A stretch of DNA of 64,000 bases from Tunicatimonas sp964551335. Lineage in GTDB: Bacteria > Bacteroidota > Bacteroidia > Cytophagales > Cyclobacteriaceae. How positions within the stretch are numbered: position 1 is the stretch's first letter; the number at the start of each line of letters is the position of its first letter. The position numbers and the translations under genes are program-made. Below the pieces are notes generated by a model, which worked only from the letters and a program-made list of their open reading frames with translations, made no database searches and was not told the origin of the DNA. The DNA lies in contig CAZKCO010000008.1 in NCBI GenBank assembly GCA_964551335.1, positions 62,001 to 126,000 of the forward strand, written 5' to 3'. Shown here piece after piece: positions 18,339-27,033 of the stretch.

Positions 18339-19367
18339 TCAATGCGTATCGTCCTGATCAGTAACTTCGTCCATTTCTACTGATTCCCCTTCGTAGAGTG
18401 TTTCCACTTCACGAGCTTTCAAGCCTTGCTCGGTTAACCAACGACTGAACACCGATGTAAACCCATGCGTGACATAGACCGAATCAGCCCCGGTGGCTTT
18501 AACAGCTTGATTTAATCCCGGCCAGTCGGCATGGTCGGAAAGAACAAAACCCCGATCGGCTGCTCGACGGCGCTTAGCACCTCTTACCATCATCCAGCCT
18601 GAGGCAATTCCGGTACTGAACGGCCGAAATCGATTTACCCAAGGGCTATTTAGAGCGGAAGAAGGAGCAATGATCAACGCTTTATGCAGTTCTTTTTTCG
18701 GAACATTTGCATCTACCTTGGGTAAATCAGGAAGGCTGGCCCCACCAGCAATAAGTGCCTTATTAACGTTGGCCACTGCCCCGTGTAAATAGATGGGGCC
18801 TACTGAGCGATCTAGCTGATAGATAATGCGCTGGGATTTGCCTAGTGCATAAGCAATGAGTAACGAGGCTTTATTTTGCGTTTGATTACTTTGCCACCAA
18901 GCATGAATCTCTTTCATTACTTCGGGCTGTGGCTTCCAAGAATAGATAGGTAACCCAAAAGTGGACTCAGTGATGAATGAGTGGCAACGAACCGGTTCGA
19001 AAGAACCGCTGAAGCCATCATCTTCCAGCTTATAATCCCCAGATACTACCCAGATTTGGCCTTTGTGTTCCAGCCGTACCTGAGCTGATCCAAAAATATG
19101 CGCCGCCGGATGCAGGGATACGTTCACTCCACCAACATTGATGGTTTCGCCATAGGGTAAAGTTTCTAGCGAAATATCCTGTCCAAGTCTTAACCGAAGA
19201 ATTGTTTCCGACTGCTGATGTGCTAAATAGTGTTTCATTCCCCAGCGAGCGTGGTCGGAGTGAGCGTGAGTGACTATAGCTTTCTTTACTGGTTTCCAAG
19301 GGTCAACATAAATATCTGCTTGGGGGCAGTACAAACCATGATCGGTAAATTCAATAAGAGGCTTCAT
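18339..19367 (-). CDS. ligase-associated DNA exonuclease (MBL fold)
   Basis: A 342-residue metallo-beta-lactamase/beta-CASP protein. The metal motif THAHSDHARWG is at about 33-43, and further ligands are visible in the stretches HPAAHIFGSAQ, VSGDYKLEDD and LSDHADWPGL. This composition matches the family called ligase-associated DNA exonuclease, usually coded with an ATP-dependent DNA ligase, an Lhr-like helicase and a phosphoesterase. None of those partners is in the window, so this copy is isolated or the set is dispersed. It is the last gene of a minus-strand run and follows a flavin reductase by about 30 bases. Confidence 0.88.
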   Translation of the reverse strand: MKPLIEFTDHGLYCPQADIYVDPWKPVKKAIVTHAHSDHARWGMKHYLAHQQSETILRLRLGQDISLETLPYGETINVGGVNVSLHPAAHIFGSAQVRLEHKGQIWVVSGDYKLEDDGFSGSFEPVRCHSFITESTFGLPIYSWKPQPEVMKEIHAWWQSNQTQNKASLLIAYALGKSQRIIYQLDRSVGPIYLHGAVANVNKALIAGGASLPDLPKVDANVPKKELHKALIIAPSSALNSPWVNRFRPFSTGIASGWMMVRGAKRRRAADRGFVLSDHADWPGLNQAVKATGADSVYVTHGFTSVFSRWLTEQGLKAREVETLYEGESVEMDEVTDQDDTH

Positions 19368-19399
19368 GCTCCCTTACGACAATCCAGCCATTAAAATGT

Positions 19400-20038
19400 T
19401 TACTTATCCAGGGGTTCGACCGGGCGGTCAGGCTTGGCGTAGGATAGTCGCAGCGGAGGGTTAACCTGGTGGTAAGCATCCAGGCCGGTACAGGTGAGTG
19501 ATCCGGCAGAAACTAAATCTACAAACCCATCGGAGTTAATACTCTCTTCGGGAAGGAGTATTTCTTCAACCTTCCCTACCAGAAATACTGTCTCATTACA
19601 TTGCAGGGTGTAATGTTCCACGTAGGTCAATCCCAATTGAAGTGTAGATTCAGCTACGTAAGGAGCCGATACGTTTGAAGTAAATTTTGGGGTAAATCCG
19701 CAAGTATCAAATTCAGAGTCGTCCCAACGGGCACTTGTATGATGGGCTCTTTCTACAAAATCTCTTCGAATATGATTGATGGTGAAGACCTTGGAAGTTA
19801 AAATATTTTCCAGGGTATGGCGAGGAACGGTATGAGGCCGAAATAAAATTCCTAGCAGTGGGGGGTTGGCTCCTACGTGGATTATCTGGGAAAAGACAGC
19901 AAGATTAGTGATACCTTCGGCAGACATCGTTGCAACTAAAGAGACACTTTTAAAACCGGTTACCGAATTAATTAGATTAGTCCGAAACCGCTTTTCGAGT
20001 TGATCAATGTCATGACGGGTAAATACTTTCTGAACCAT
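19400..20038 (-). CDS. flavin reductase family protein
   Basis: A 212-residue FMN-binding split-barrel protein. It shows the common flow of the family: an N-terminal LINSVTGFKSVSLVATMS, NLAVFSQIIHVGANPPLLGI, and FTINHIRRDFVERAH. Such proteins bind FMN and often reduce flavin with NAD(P)H or act as oxidoreductases on small molecules; the substrate is not known here. A TTG at 20041 also opens the frame, but the ATG at 20038 is preferred. It begins three bases after the stop of the upstream gene, so they are probably co-transcribed. Confidence 0.85.
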   Translation of the reverse strand: MVQKVFTRHDIDQLEKRFRTNLINSVTGFKSVSLVATMSAEGITNLAVFSQIIHVGANPPLLGILFRPHTVPRHTLENILTSKVFTINHIRRDFVERAHHTSARWDDSEFDTCGFTPKFTSNVSAPYVAESTLQLGLTYVEHYTLQCNETVFLVGKVEEILLPEESINSDGFVDLVSAGSLTCTGLDAYHQVNPPLRLSYAKPDRPVEPLDK

Positions 20039-20041
20039 CAA

Positions 20042-20491
20042 CTAAGATTCAATAGCTTCTTGTATGGATTCGCAATAGCGAATATCCAGTTTATCAACGA
20101 TATTATCTGGATAATTCTGGACAATTTGCAGCTTAGCTATCTCCACTGACTTACGAAACCAAGACTCATTGGGAAGAATTTTACGATGAATTTTCAAACC
20201 AAACTGATACATTTCTTTCTTCCAAACAACAAAATACCATTCCATGGAAGGTTGATGAAATGCTCGTAAGGCTCTCTTATCAAAGATAAATTTTTGGTTA
20301 ACGCCTTTTTTAACCAGTTCGGATATTTTATAAAAGATGTCTTTGAAATGCTCAATCGGTACGTACTCCGACTTTAGCTCACAAATAATTGTTTTTGAGG
20401 CTTCGTGGTAAACTACTTTGGCAAACCTACCGTCAAAATGGTTTTGAAATTGCGACACATCTGGTTGTTGAGTTAGCGCTGATTCTTTCAT
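20042..20491 (-). CDS. STAS/SpoIIAA-like conserved protein
   Basis: The 149-residue soluble protein shows alternating strands and helices and the stretches ICELKSEYVPIEHFKDIFYK and FIFDKRALRAFHQPSMEWYF, a pattern reminiscent of SpoIIAA/STAS-like small domains in Bacteroidota. No catalytic motif is seen. It is the middle of a minus-strand series between a coiled-coil protein and a flavin reductase. Family placement is by overall feel, not by a sure motif. Confidence 0.65.
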   Translation of the reverse strand: MKESALTQQPDVSQFQNHFDGRFAKVVYHEASKTIICELKSEYVPIEHFKDIFYKISELVKKGVNQKFIFDKRALRAFHQPSMEWYFVVWKKEMYQFGLKIHRKILPNESWFRKSVEIAKLQIVQNYPDNIVDKLDIRYCESIQEAIES

Positions 20492-20517
20492 AGCTAAAAA
20501 CTTAGTTCACTCCCAAA

Positions 20518-20814
20518 TTAATGAAAACTTCCTTTTCGTTGCTTTTTATCTTCTTTGATTTGTTTATGGAGACCATTTATTTCGTTTTCTAGCCGACTAG
20601 CGTAGTTCAAGGTGGTCTTCATCATATCCTGTTGTGAAGAAATCTGCTCTTTAAGGTAAGACAATTCAGTATTCATCTCACGAAGCTTCGCTTCGTACTC
20701 AGCTTTTAGCCGAGCCTTTTCAAGCTCCGCCTTTTTAAGCTCCTCTTTAAAGATAAGATATGACTCAGGTGGGGTCTTCATCGATATAGTTTTTCCATCA
20801 TAATCTATTTCCAC
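20518..20814 (-). CDS. small coiled-coil protein
   Basis: 98 residues, of which about 20-90 form a continuous charged helix with heptad spacing (LKKAELEKARLKAEYEAKL and the following ISSQQDMMKTTLNYASRLEN). The N-terminal 18 residues are likely a short beta segment (MEIDYDGKTISMKTPPE). It lies 26 bases before the STAS-like gene. A 165-base AT-rich gap separates it from the SDR gene, so it may have its own promoter. Function unknown. Confidence 0.65.
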   Translation of the reverse strand: MEIDYDGKTISMKTPPESYLIFKEELKKAELEKARLKAEYEAKLREMNTELSYLKEQISSQQDMMKTTLNYASRLENEINGLHKQIKEDKKQRKGSFH

Positions 20815-20979
20815 AATCCACGAAAATTAACATCTGAATTTGTTTATTTCACCTTTAACAAACTGTTATTCCGTATGGTTTTTCTTTTTTTATAATTTCG
20901 GTATATAAAATTGAAAAATCCGATTGTAAAGCTCCATTACATGGCCCTACAGAATTCAAGCCTAACGAAATAATATTCG

Positions 20980-21690
20980 CTAAACGTGCTTTAGGGTAGA
21001 TAACCCTCCATCTATATGAAGTACCTGTCCGGTAACCCAACTGCTAGAATCAGAAAGTAAATAAACCACTGCCTGAGCGATATCTTCGGGTTTACCGTAC
21101 CTACCCAAAGGATGCCGTTGCTTAGAAGCTTCCTTTTTTTCTTCAGTAGAAAGCAAATTATGCGCTAGCGGAGTATCCGTAAGAGAAGGAGCTACCACGT
21201 TTACCCTGATGTTTTTAGAAGCTAATTCAGCGGCTAAAGACCTTCCTAGACCTTCTACAGCCCCTTTGGCCATAGCTACTGCTGTATGAAAATTAAGTCC
21301 AAGCTGTACCGCCACAGTACTAAACATCACAATGCTGGCCCCTTTAGCTGCGCGAAGTTTCCGTAACGTAGCCTGGATGACTTTTACTGCACCGATGGCA
21401 TTAAGTTGAATTTCATTATGAAAGTCCTGGGGTTTTAGCGACTGAAAAGGCTTTAAGGTTATGGTACCCGGCGTATAAACTAAACCATGGAGCTCGTCAG
21501 GTACTGCGTCCAGTTCATCACTCATCTCGTTCACATCCAGGTGAATGTACTGGATACTATCATCCTTTGGAGGCTCTTTACGAGCGGCAACAATCAAGTT
21601 GGCCCCCTCATTCAATAGTAAGTTTAGGGTTGCCTCGCCTATACCGGAAGTGCCCCCTACTAATAGTATGTTTTTATCTTTAAATTTCAT
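20980..21690 (-). CDS. SDR oxidoreductase with pterin genes, catalytic Tyr replaced
   Basis: A 236-residue short-chain dehydrogenase. The NAD(P) motif GGTSGIG is at 12-18 and the C-terminal HIDGG is normal. Ser124 and Lys142 of the catalytic set are present, but the Tyr expected at position 138 is Val (GLNFHTAVAMAKG, Val138). The start overlaps the folE stop by 11 bases and PTPS lies upstream, so the three appear to be one operon. In tetrahydrobiopterin pathways a PTPS product is reduced by an SDR (sepiapterin reductase), which makes that role attractive, although the missing Tyr argues against standard chemistry. Enoyl- or ketoreductase activity on another substrate remains possible. Confidence 0.8.
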   Translation of the reverse strand: MKFKDKNILLVGGTSGIGEATLNLLLNEGANLIVAARKEPPKDDSIQYIHLDVNEMSDELDAVPDELHGLVYTPGTITLKPFQSLKPQDFHNEIQLNAIGAVKVIQATLRKLRAAKGASIVMFSTVAVQLGLNFHTAVAMAKGAVEGLGRSLAAELASKNIRVNVVAPSLTDTPLAHNLLSTEEKKEASKQRHPLGRYGKPEDIAQAVVYLLSDSSSWVTGQVLHIDGGLSTLKHV

Positions 21691-22372
21691 GCTTAGAGTT
21701 CAAATTTATGTATTCTAAAAATTCGCGCTTCTTCTCTTCGTTATCCTTAAATACCCCACAGTAGTGTGAGGTAACTGTCAGGCTATTTACATCCTGAACT
21801 CCTCGGGATGAAACACACATATGGGCAGCATCAAGCACTACCGCAACATCTTCAGTCTTTAAAACTGATTTCAACTCTTCAGCAATTTGTACCGTCATTC
21901 GCTCTTGTACCTGAGGGCGTTTTGCATAATACTGTACAATACGGTTAATTTTAGAAAGACCGATGACATGTCCGTTTGAAATATAAGCTACATGGGCTTT
22001 ACCGTAAATTGGGACAAAATGATGCTCACAATTGGAGTAAAAAGTAATATTTTTCTCCACCAGCATCTCATTGTACTGATACTTATTCTCGAATAATGTG
22101 GGAACAGGTTTATTTTCCGGCTTCAAGCCACTAAAAATCTCCTGCACATACATTTTAGCCACGCGGCGGGGAGTTCCGCTCAAACTATCGTCTTCCAAGT
22201 CTAGGCCCAAAATCAACATTATTTCCTTGAAATGTTTCGCGATCAACTCTATCTTCAGTTCATCGTCTTTTTCAAAGGCGTCAGGTCGTAACGGGGTTTC
22301 ATGAGAGGTAGCAACGTGCTCGTCTCCGACCTCATCGGTGGTAGGGGTATTTTGTGAATGATTATTTAACAT
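21680..22372 (-). CDS. folE: GTP cyclohydrolase I
   Basis: Makes 7,8-dihydroneopterin triphosphate from GTP, the first step of folate and biopterin pathways. The 230-residue protein has a divergent N-terminal extension of about 50 residues and then the core: ISCEHHF-like NCEHHFVPIYG (zinc Cys/His and substrate contact), IGLSKINRIV, and AHMCVSSRGV with the second zinc Cys. Length is typical. It lies 22 bases after the PTPS gene and overlaps the SDR gene. Confidence 0.95.
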   Translation of the reverse strand: MLNNHSQNTPTTDEVGDEHVATSHETPLRPDAFEKDDELKIELIAKHFKEIMLILGLDLEDDSLSGTPRRVAKMYVQEIFSGLKPENKPVPTLFENKYQYNEMLVEKNITFYSNCEHHFVPIYGKAHVAYISNGHVIGLSKINRIVQYYAKRPQVQERMTVQIAEELKSVLKTEDVAVVLDAAHMCVSSRGVQDVNSLTVTSHYCGVFKDNEEKKREFLEYINLNSKHEI

Positions 22373-22394
22373 GATTTACTACTCCTTATTAAGG

Positions 22395-22805
22395 TTAAGC
22401 GGGATATTCTACAAAATTGCGTTCGGTTTCAAACAATATAACTTTCAAGTCTAATTCCTCATTCAGTCGACTCCGGATCAGGTTCCAGATAACGACTGCA
22501 ATATTCTCGGCTGTCGGGTTTACTTTACGAAATTCTTTAGTATCCAGGTTCAAATTCTTGTGGTCAAATCGAGAAGTAACCTCTTCCCGAATAATATCTT
22601 TCAATTTTTTCATATCATACACGTAGCCAGTCTGAGGATTGGGATAGCCACTGACTTTTACCACAAGATCATAATTATGACCGTGGTAGTGAGGATTACT
22701 ACATTTACCAAATACCTCACTATTATGTTCATCCGACCACTCAGGATTATATAATCGGTGAGCGGCATTGAAGTGTTCTTTTCTACAAACCGTTACCCTA
22801 TTCAT
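22395..22805 (-). CDS. 6-pyruvoyl-tetrahydropterin synthase-like protein
   Basis: A 136-residue T-fold enzyme. The predicted zinc ligands are His16, His41 and His43, and Cys35 lies in the motif KCSNPHYHGHNY. The C-x-N-P-x-x-H-G-H spacing resembles eukaryotic PTPS rather than QueD, whose motif is usually CxxLHGH. The C-terminal FETERNFVEY matches the acidic substrate-anchor segment. It probably converts dihydroneopterin triphosphate supplied by FolE. Adjacent folE supports that; a QueD role in queuosine synthesis (queA lies at 61.7 kb) cannot be excluded. Confidence 0.85.
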   Translation of the reverse strand: MNRVTVCRKEHFNAAHRLYNPEWSDEHNSEVFGKCSNPHYHGHNYDLVVKVSGYPNPQTGYVYDMKKLKDIIREEVTSRFDHKNLNLDTKEFRKVNPTAENIAVVIWNLIRSRLNEELDLKVILFETERNFVEYPA

Positions 22806-23039
22806 AAATTATATTGGTATTATATTTGTTTAAGTTTTACTAATTTTTTGTTTAACAAACGACTTCATTTGCAACTATTTCTATTCAAGAAGGTTATTAT
22901 TATTACAACGGTCTTAGAAATTTTTTTATTCTTTGTTTACTTTTTTTATTCGGCGTACACTAAGAGGAAAAACCAGCTGTAGTCAACTTACGCTGTGGCA
23001 ACATTTTTGTTTAATTCTACCTTAGAACATGTGATAACC

Positions 23040-23435
23040 ATGACCAATCTTTATATCCCTCGCACCATGAAAACGCCCGATATCTTCTTCGATTTGGAGA
23101 TGGGCAACTTCGAAATCAAAGGGCGCTCTATTCCAGAAAATTCAGTTGATTTCTACTCTCAGGTTATGCAATGGTTGGACGAATACGAAAAAAATCCTAA
23201 TGCAGAAACCAGACTTTCCATTAAGCTAGAATACTTTAATACTTCTTCTTCTAAATGCTTAATTGATATTTTCCGAAGGCTAGAAAAGCTACACCGAAAT
23301 AGTACTCAGGTAGAGGTTCACTGGTATTACGAAGAAGAAGATGAAGATATGCGAGAGTCTGGCGAGGATTTTCGTGACTTAGTAAAAATGCCCGTTCGCT
23401 TATTTTCTTTAAATACGGATATATCAGAACTTTAA
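23040..23435 (+). CDS. SiaC-like DUF1987 regulatory phosphoprotein
   Basis: About 131 residues from the ATG at 23040, the same size as SiaC. The family shows IPRTMKTPDIFFD at the start, GNFEIKGRSIPENS, LEYFNTSSSKCL and VEVHWYYEEEDEDM near the end. SiaC is a small protein whose phosphorylation is controlled by a kinase/phosphatase pair (SiaB and SiaA) and which regulates cyclic-di-GMP-dependent biofilm formation. No siaA or siaB gene is in the window, so this copy is an orphan here. The frame is open from 22995, but the ATG at 23040 is preferred. Confidence 0.85.
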   Translation: MTNLYIPRTMKTPDIFFDLEMGNFEIKGRSIPENSVDFYSQVMQWLDEYEKNPNAETRLSIKLEYFNTSSSKCLIDIFRRLEKLHRNSTQVEVHWYYEEEDEDMRESGEDFRDLVKMPVRLFSLNTDISEL

Positions 23436-23507
23436 TAAGCGAACGCAACAAGACCATTTCACCTCCGTAAAATAAAATTTTTTAAACTATTATTTTTTAC
23501 CTAACCT

Positions 23508-23696
23508 ATGCGTTTAAAGCAAATTTTTGGAGTACTGTTTACTCTGCTAGGAACCCTAATACTATTATTTGCAGTGTATTCCTTTCTCAAGGGGTCTGCC
23601 TCTATTCTCCAAGTTGAAGTGAGCGGTTTTCAAACACTCATTGTTGCCATCTTAGGGCTCATTTTCTTTTCTTCGGGAGTTAAATTTCTCCGGTAG
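23508..23696 (+). CDS. small two-helix membrane protein
   Basis: 62 residues with two hydrophobic segments (about 6-27 and 40-58) separated by a short hydrophilic loop. I recognise no specific family, although similar small proteins occur in Cytophagales. The stop is directly followed by the frame of the next gene. Confidence 0.6.
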   Translation: MRLKQIFGVLFTLLGTLILLFAVYSFLKGSASILQVEVSGFQTLIVAILGLIFFSSGVKFLR

Positions 23697-23759
23697 TTGT
23701 CATCTAAAGAGCTAAATGCCTACTTTAGCTTATTGTTTACCACCTATTCGTCGCAAACC

Positions 23760-24047
23760 ATGATCAAGCGCTACACCTCCCACACCCAGATTAATAAATT
23801 TATTTTTCTCACTGAACAGGAGTATATTCTTTACTTTGGCCAGAACTACGAAGAGTCTGTAGATATTGCCAATAAAAACGCCCTGCCAGTAGTGCGGGCC
23901 CGAAACGGAAACGGTATTATTTCGGCAATTCCAACCGAACGAGCAAACTACCTCATTGAGAAATACCACAAATTGCTCAAGAAACATCCATCCTTAGTAG
24001 CCAAAACAACTGACTCCCCGGATACTACGGTTTCAACTACCCAATAG
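23760..24047 (+). CDS. hypothetical protein
   Basis: 95 residues from the ATG at 23760; the frame is open from a TTG at 23697. The protein is soluble, with IKRYTSHTQINKFIFLTEQEY at the N-terminal part and ANYLIEKYHKLLKKHPS near the C-terminus, then a Thr/Ser/Asp-rich tail. No family recognised. It is coded 64 bases after the two-helix membrane protein on the same strand. Confidence 0.6.
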   Translation: MIKRYTSHTQINKFIFLTEQEYILYFGQNYEESVDIANKNALPVVRARNGNGIISAIPTERANYLIEKYHKLLKKHPSLVAKTTDSPDTTVSTTQ

Positions 24048-24056
24048 AATATTGAG

Positions 24057-24431
24057 TTAGGTATAATATCCGGGCTTTGGGGGTTCTCTTCGATTGATAT
24101 TACGAAGCAAACTTCCGGTTAATGAAGCGAATCCACCGGTTATTCCTCCTACAGCGCCGGTAACCGCAATTAGTAGGCCCGCCTGATTGAGTGAAAAAAG
24201 TTGCGCAATCTTTTGGGTCAGAATGCTATCAGTACTGGCATCAATTGACCAAGCAAAAAGCAACCAAAGCAATCCCACTCCTAAAAAGCCACTTAAAAAA
24301 GCGCTTAACCCTTTGGTCGGTACAACCAAACTAACTAAAAAGGTGCAGACTACGATTGACCACCAGGGAAAAAACTGCTGTGAAATATAACATAGTCCGG
24401 CAATAAGAATCGTTTTAGCTAGGAATCTCAT
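24057..24431 (-). CDS. four-helix membrane protein, unknown
   Basis: 124 residues with hydrophobic helices near 5-22, 24-42, 48-66 and 83-108. The GAVGGITGGFASLTG run near the end is glycine-rich like small channel or holin proteins. It starts eight bases after the penicillin acylase stop, on the same strand, and is probably co-transcribed with it. No function known. Confidence 0.7.
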   Translation of the reverse strand: MRFLAKTILIAGLCYISQQFFPWWSIVVCTFLVSLVVPTKGLSAFLSGFLGVGLLWLLFAWSIDASTDSILTQKIAQLFSLNQAGLLIAVTGAVGGITGGFASLTGSLLRNINRREPPKPGYYT

Positions 24432-24439
24432 TCGTCTGT

Positions 24440-26872
24440 TCAGGGAGATAAGGGATTAATTATTTGACGCAACATGATGGTTGGCGACCGATCCGTGCCG
24501 TCGGAATAAAATTGAATAGGATAATACTGCCCCTTGGCCCAAGTAGAAAGCAGATTAGTGTAATAATGACTTCCTGGATTACCTGATTGGCCTCCGGGAT
24601 ACACCCCCCAAGCTTTGAGTTCAGGACCTAGTTCAACAATCATTTTCCAGGATGCTCCGTGTCGGCTGCTGTTGGCACTGACGATATTACGCCCCCCACC
24701 TACAGCAACATTCATCACACTAAATTCTGGTATCTGAAGCATATGCTGTACACTGGTAGCCTTGTAATCGCCCCATTTGTATTCCTTCTCATTAGTTTCC
24801 TGCCAAGAAGCCAGTTTCCGGCCAGTTTCCCGAAAGGATTCCATCAGTAGATCGTTGAGGGTTTCCTCGGCCGTAGTCGCTTTAGAATCAAAAATTGTAT
24901 CATTCGGGTTTTGCTGCATTAATTTAATGGTATGGGCATGATCCGGGGCTTCTAGCAAGATTTCATCCGAATCAAACTCATCCCAAACCAGATGATAAAA
25001 AGTACTCCACCAAACGTTAAAAATAGTGGGGGCTACTTGGTTTACACTATTCTTAAGATTCCATTTTCGGAGTAGATCATACATATCCTTTTCGCTAGGT
25101 TCTAAATCAGCTAAATCCAAACTGTCGAGCATTTGAGGCAGTACATCAGCTGCCTTCTGATTGTATACATCATTTTGCAGCTCCATCATTGTTTCGGCAG
25201 TAGCCCGCCGGGCTTTGGCGAGTTGCTGGTTTATTCTTCGGTTCCGGAAATGCTCGTAGGAATGATCATATACGTAGTAAGGGTAGGTTGTATCCACCGG
25301 TACCTGATTGGCCGAGCTCACGAAACCACGATCCGGATTAAGCACCTGGGGATTATGATCGGTAGGAATAAATGCCCGCCATTCCTGCTCAGGCCTACTT
25401 CCATCCAACAGAAATCGCCCCTGCTCCCGCCATTTAGCCGGGAATGCTCCCTGCACCCAAAGCCCTATGTCGTTGCTTGCTGAAGCAAAAACAAAATTCT
25501 GCGCGGGACTCCGGTAATACCCTAGCGCATTCACGTAGTCACGGTAATTATTGGCTCGGTTCAGATAGTAAAAGGTTAACAATTCCAGGGAAGCTTCGTG
25601 AGCTACCCACTTCATGGCGTAATTGCGTGGTACCTGCGCAGTAGTGTCTACGGGAAAAGTCTGGTCGTAAACGATGGGGCCATAATGGGTGTACATGACC
25701 GTATCGTATACCGTATCACCGCCCTTTACTTTAATCTCCTCAATCCGCCTCTGAGTCTTTAATCGCCGATCCCCGAACAGATATTCGTCGCGGGTTTCGT
25801 TAGTAAACGAGATTTTATACCAGTCTTTCACATCCCGTCGAGCATTGGTCACTCCCCAGGCAACTGAATCGTTAAAACCAATCGCAACCCCGGGTGCCCC
25901 CGGTAATGTAGCTCCAAATACATTTATCCCCGGCGCATTTAATTGGACCAAATACCAGATAGACGGTAGGTTTAGACCCAAGTGGGGGTCATTAGCCAAT
26001 ATGGGGTAGCCGGAACGAGTTCTGGAACCGCTAATCGCCCAGTTATTACTCCCATTATCAGGGTTTGGCTCTTCTATGGTTTCGGTGTAATAGGATGAAT
26101 CACTGAAAACAACCCGAGGGGTATCAATAGTTAACGCCTCAAACTCCCACTGTTTCGACGTGGGAATTACTGGGTCGCGACCGGGCAAGAAAACCGGAAA
26201 GTAACGATCAAGTGTTTCTTTACCGAACAGCTTTAAGGCATTGGTATTTTCTACATCTTCATCAGCACTGGCCAGATCTTCTGCCATGTATTTCAGTAGC
26301 AAAGCCGACTTGATGGGAGACCAGGGTTCAGGGCGGTAATTTAACAATTTGTATTCAAGCGGGTAATCTTCGTACGAAAGGCTATTGATATAGGCATTGA
26401 TACCATCACTATACGCCTGAGCAATCTGAAGAGTAATCTCATTATCCTGCATGGCTTGCCAGGCATTTTCCGCTGCAAAAGAAAGCCCTTTTCTTCGTTG
26501 AGCCCGGTCAAATTGTAGCGCTCGCTCACCTACTATCTCCGAAACTCTGCCCGCAGCTACATGCGTAACAAACTCCATTTGCCATAATCGGTGGGAAGCC
26601 TGTACATATCCTTGCGTCCAGTATAGGTCATAATTGTTCTGAGCAAATATGTGAGGAATGAGCAAAGAATCGTAAAGTACCCGAACTGATTCAGTTACCC
26701 CCCCGTCTAAAACGGGTTCAAGATATAAGTCATTCGATTCGGCATTTTGCCAGAATCCGTGAAAGGGATCTAAAAAAAATCCTAGAGGAGGAACTGATTC
26801 AATTTTAACGCTCAGAGCAACGGTAAGGCTCAGGGTAATTAACAGCGATACAACGAATCCAAAGATTTTCAT
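24440..26872 (-). CDS. penicillin acylase family protein
   Basis: An N-terminal-nucleophile hydrolase of 810 residues. A signal-anchor segment covers about 1-22. The auto-processing site is NPDNG/SNNWAIS (Gly274/Ser275), which would make Ser275 the nucleophile of the beta subunit after cleavage; SRTRSGYPILANDPHLGL follows as in the family. Substrates in this family include N-acyl amino acids, acyl-homoserine lactones and beta-lactams, so the natural substrate is not predictable. The N-terminal alpha-subunit region contains the HIFAQNNYDLYWTQGYVQAS segment typical of the group. Periplasmic location is expected. Confidence 0.93.
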   Translation of the reverse strand: MKIFGFVVSLLITLSLTVALSVKIESVPPLGFFLDPFHGFWQNAESNDLYLEPVLDGGVTESVRVLYDSLLIPHIFAQNNYDLYWTQGYVQASHRLWQMEFVTHVAAGRVSEIVGERALQFDRAQRRKGLSFAAENAWQAMQDNEITLQIAQAYSDGINAYINSLSYEDYPLEYKLLNYRPEPWSPIKSALLLKYMAEDLASADEDVENTNALKLFGKETLDRYFPVFLPGRDPVIPTSKQWEFEALTIDTPRVVFSDSSYYTETIEEPNPDNGSNNWAISGSRTRSGYPILANDPHLGLNLPSIWYLVQLNAPGINVFGATLPGAPGVAIGFNDSVAWGVTNARRDVKDWYKISFTNETRDEYLFGDRRLKTQRRIEEIKVKGGDTVYDTVMYTHYGPIVYDQTFPVDTTAQVPRNYAMKWVAHEASLELLTFYYLNRANNYRDYVNALGYYRSPAQNFVFASASNDIGLWVQGAFPAKWREQGRFLLDGSRPEQEWRAFIPTDHNPQVLNPDRGFVSSANQVPVDTTYPYYVYDHSYEHFRNRRINQQLAKARRATAETMMELQNDVYNQKAADVLPQMLDSLDLADLEPSEKDMYDLLRKWNLKNSVNQVAPTIFNVWWSTFYHLVWDEFDSDEILLEAPDHAHTIKLMQQNPNDTIFDSKATTAEETLNDLLMESFRETGRKLASWQETNEKEYKWGDYKATSVQHMLQIPEFSVMNVAVGGGRNIVSANSSRHGASWKMIVELGPELKAWGVYPGGQSGNPGSHYYTNLLSTWAKGQYYPIQFYSDGTDRSPTIMLRQIINPLSP

Positions 26873-27033
26873 ATAGTTTGGCCTCCTCGGGCGTTCGGCT
26901 ACCTACCGAAGGTGAGCGGAGATTAGTAAATTTAAACCCTATACACTCAATTTTGCCCCTGAAAATATAAAAGAAAGCCTACATATAAAATTACTGCCGA
27001 AAAATCAACGTATTCACCAGTGAATACCCACTG

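Noticed and set aside
22758..22982. 74-codon plus-strand frame between PTPS and SiaC-like genes
   Set aside because: Overlaps the PTPS start on the other strand, and is a hydrophobic, AT-driven sequence without a recognisable family.
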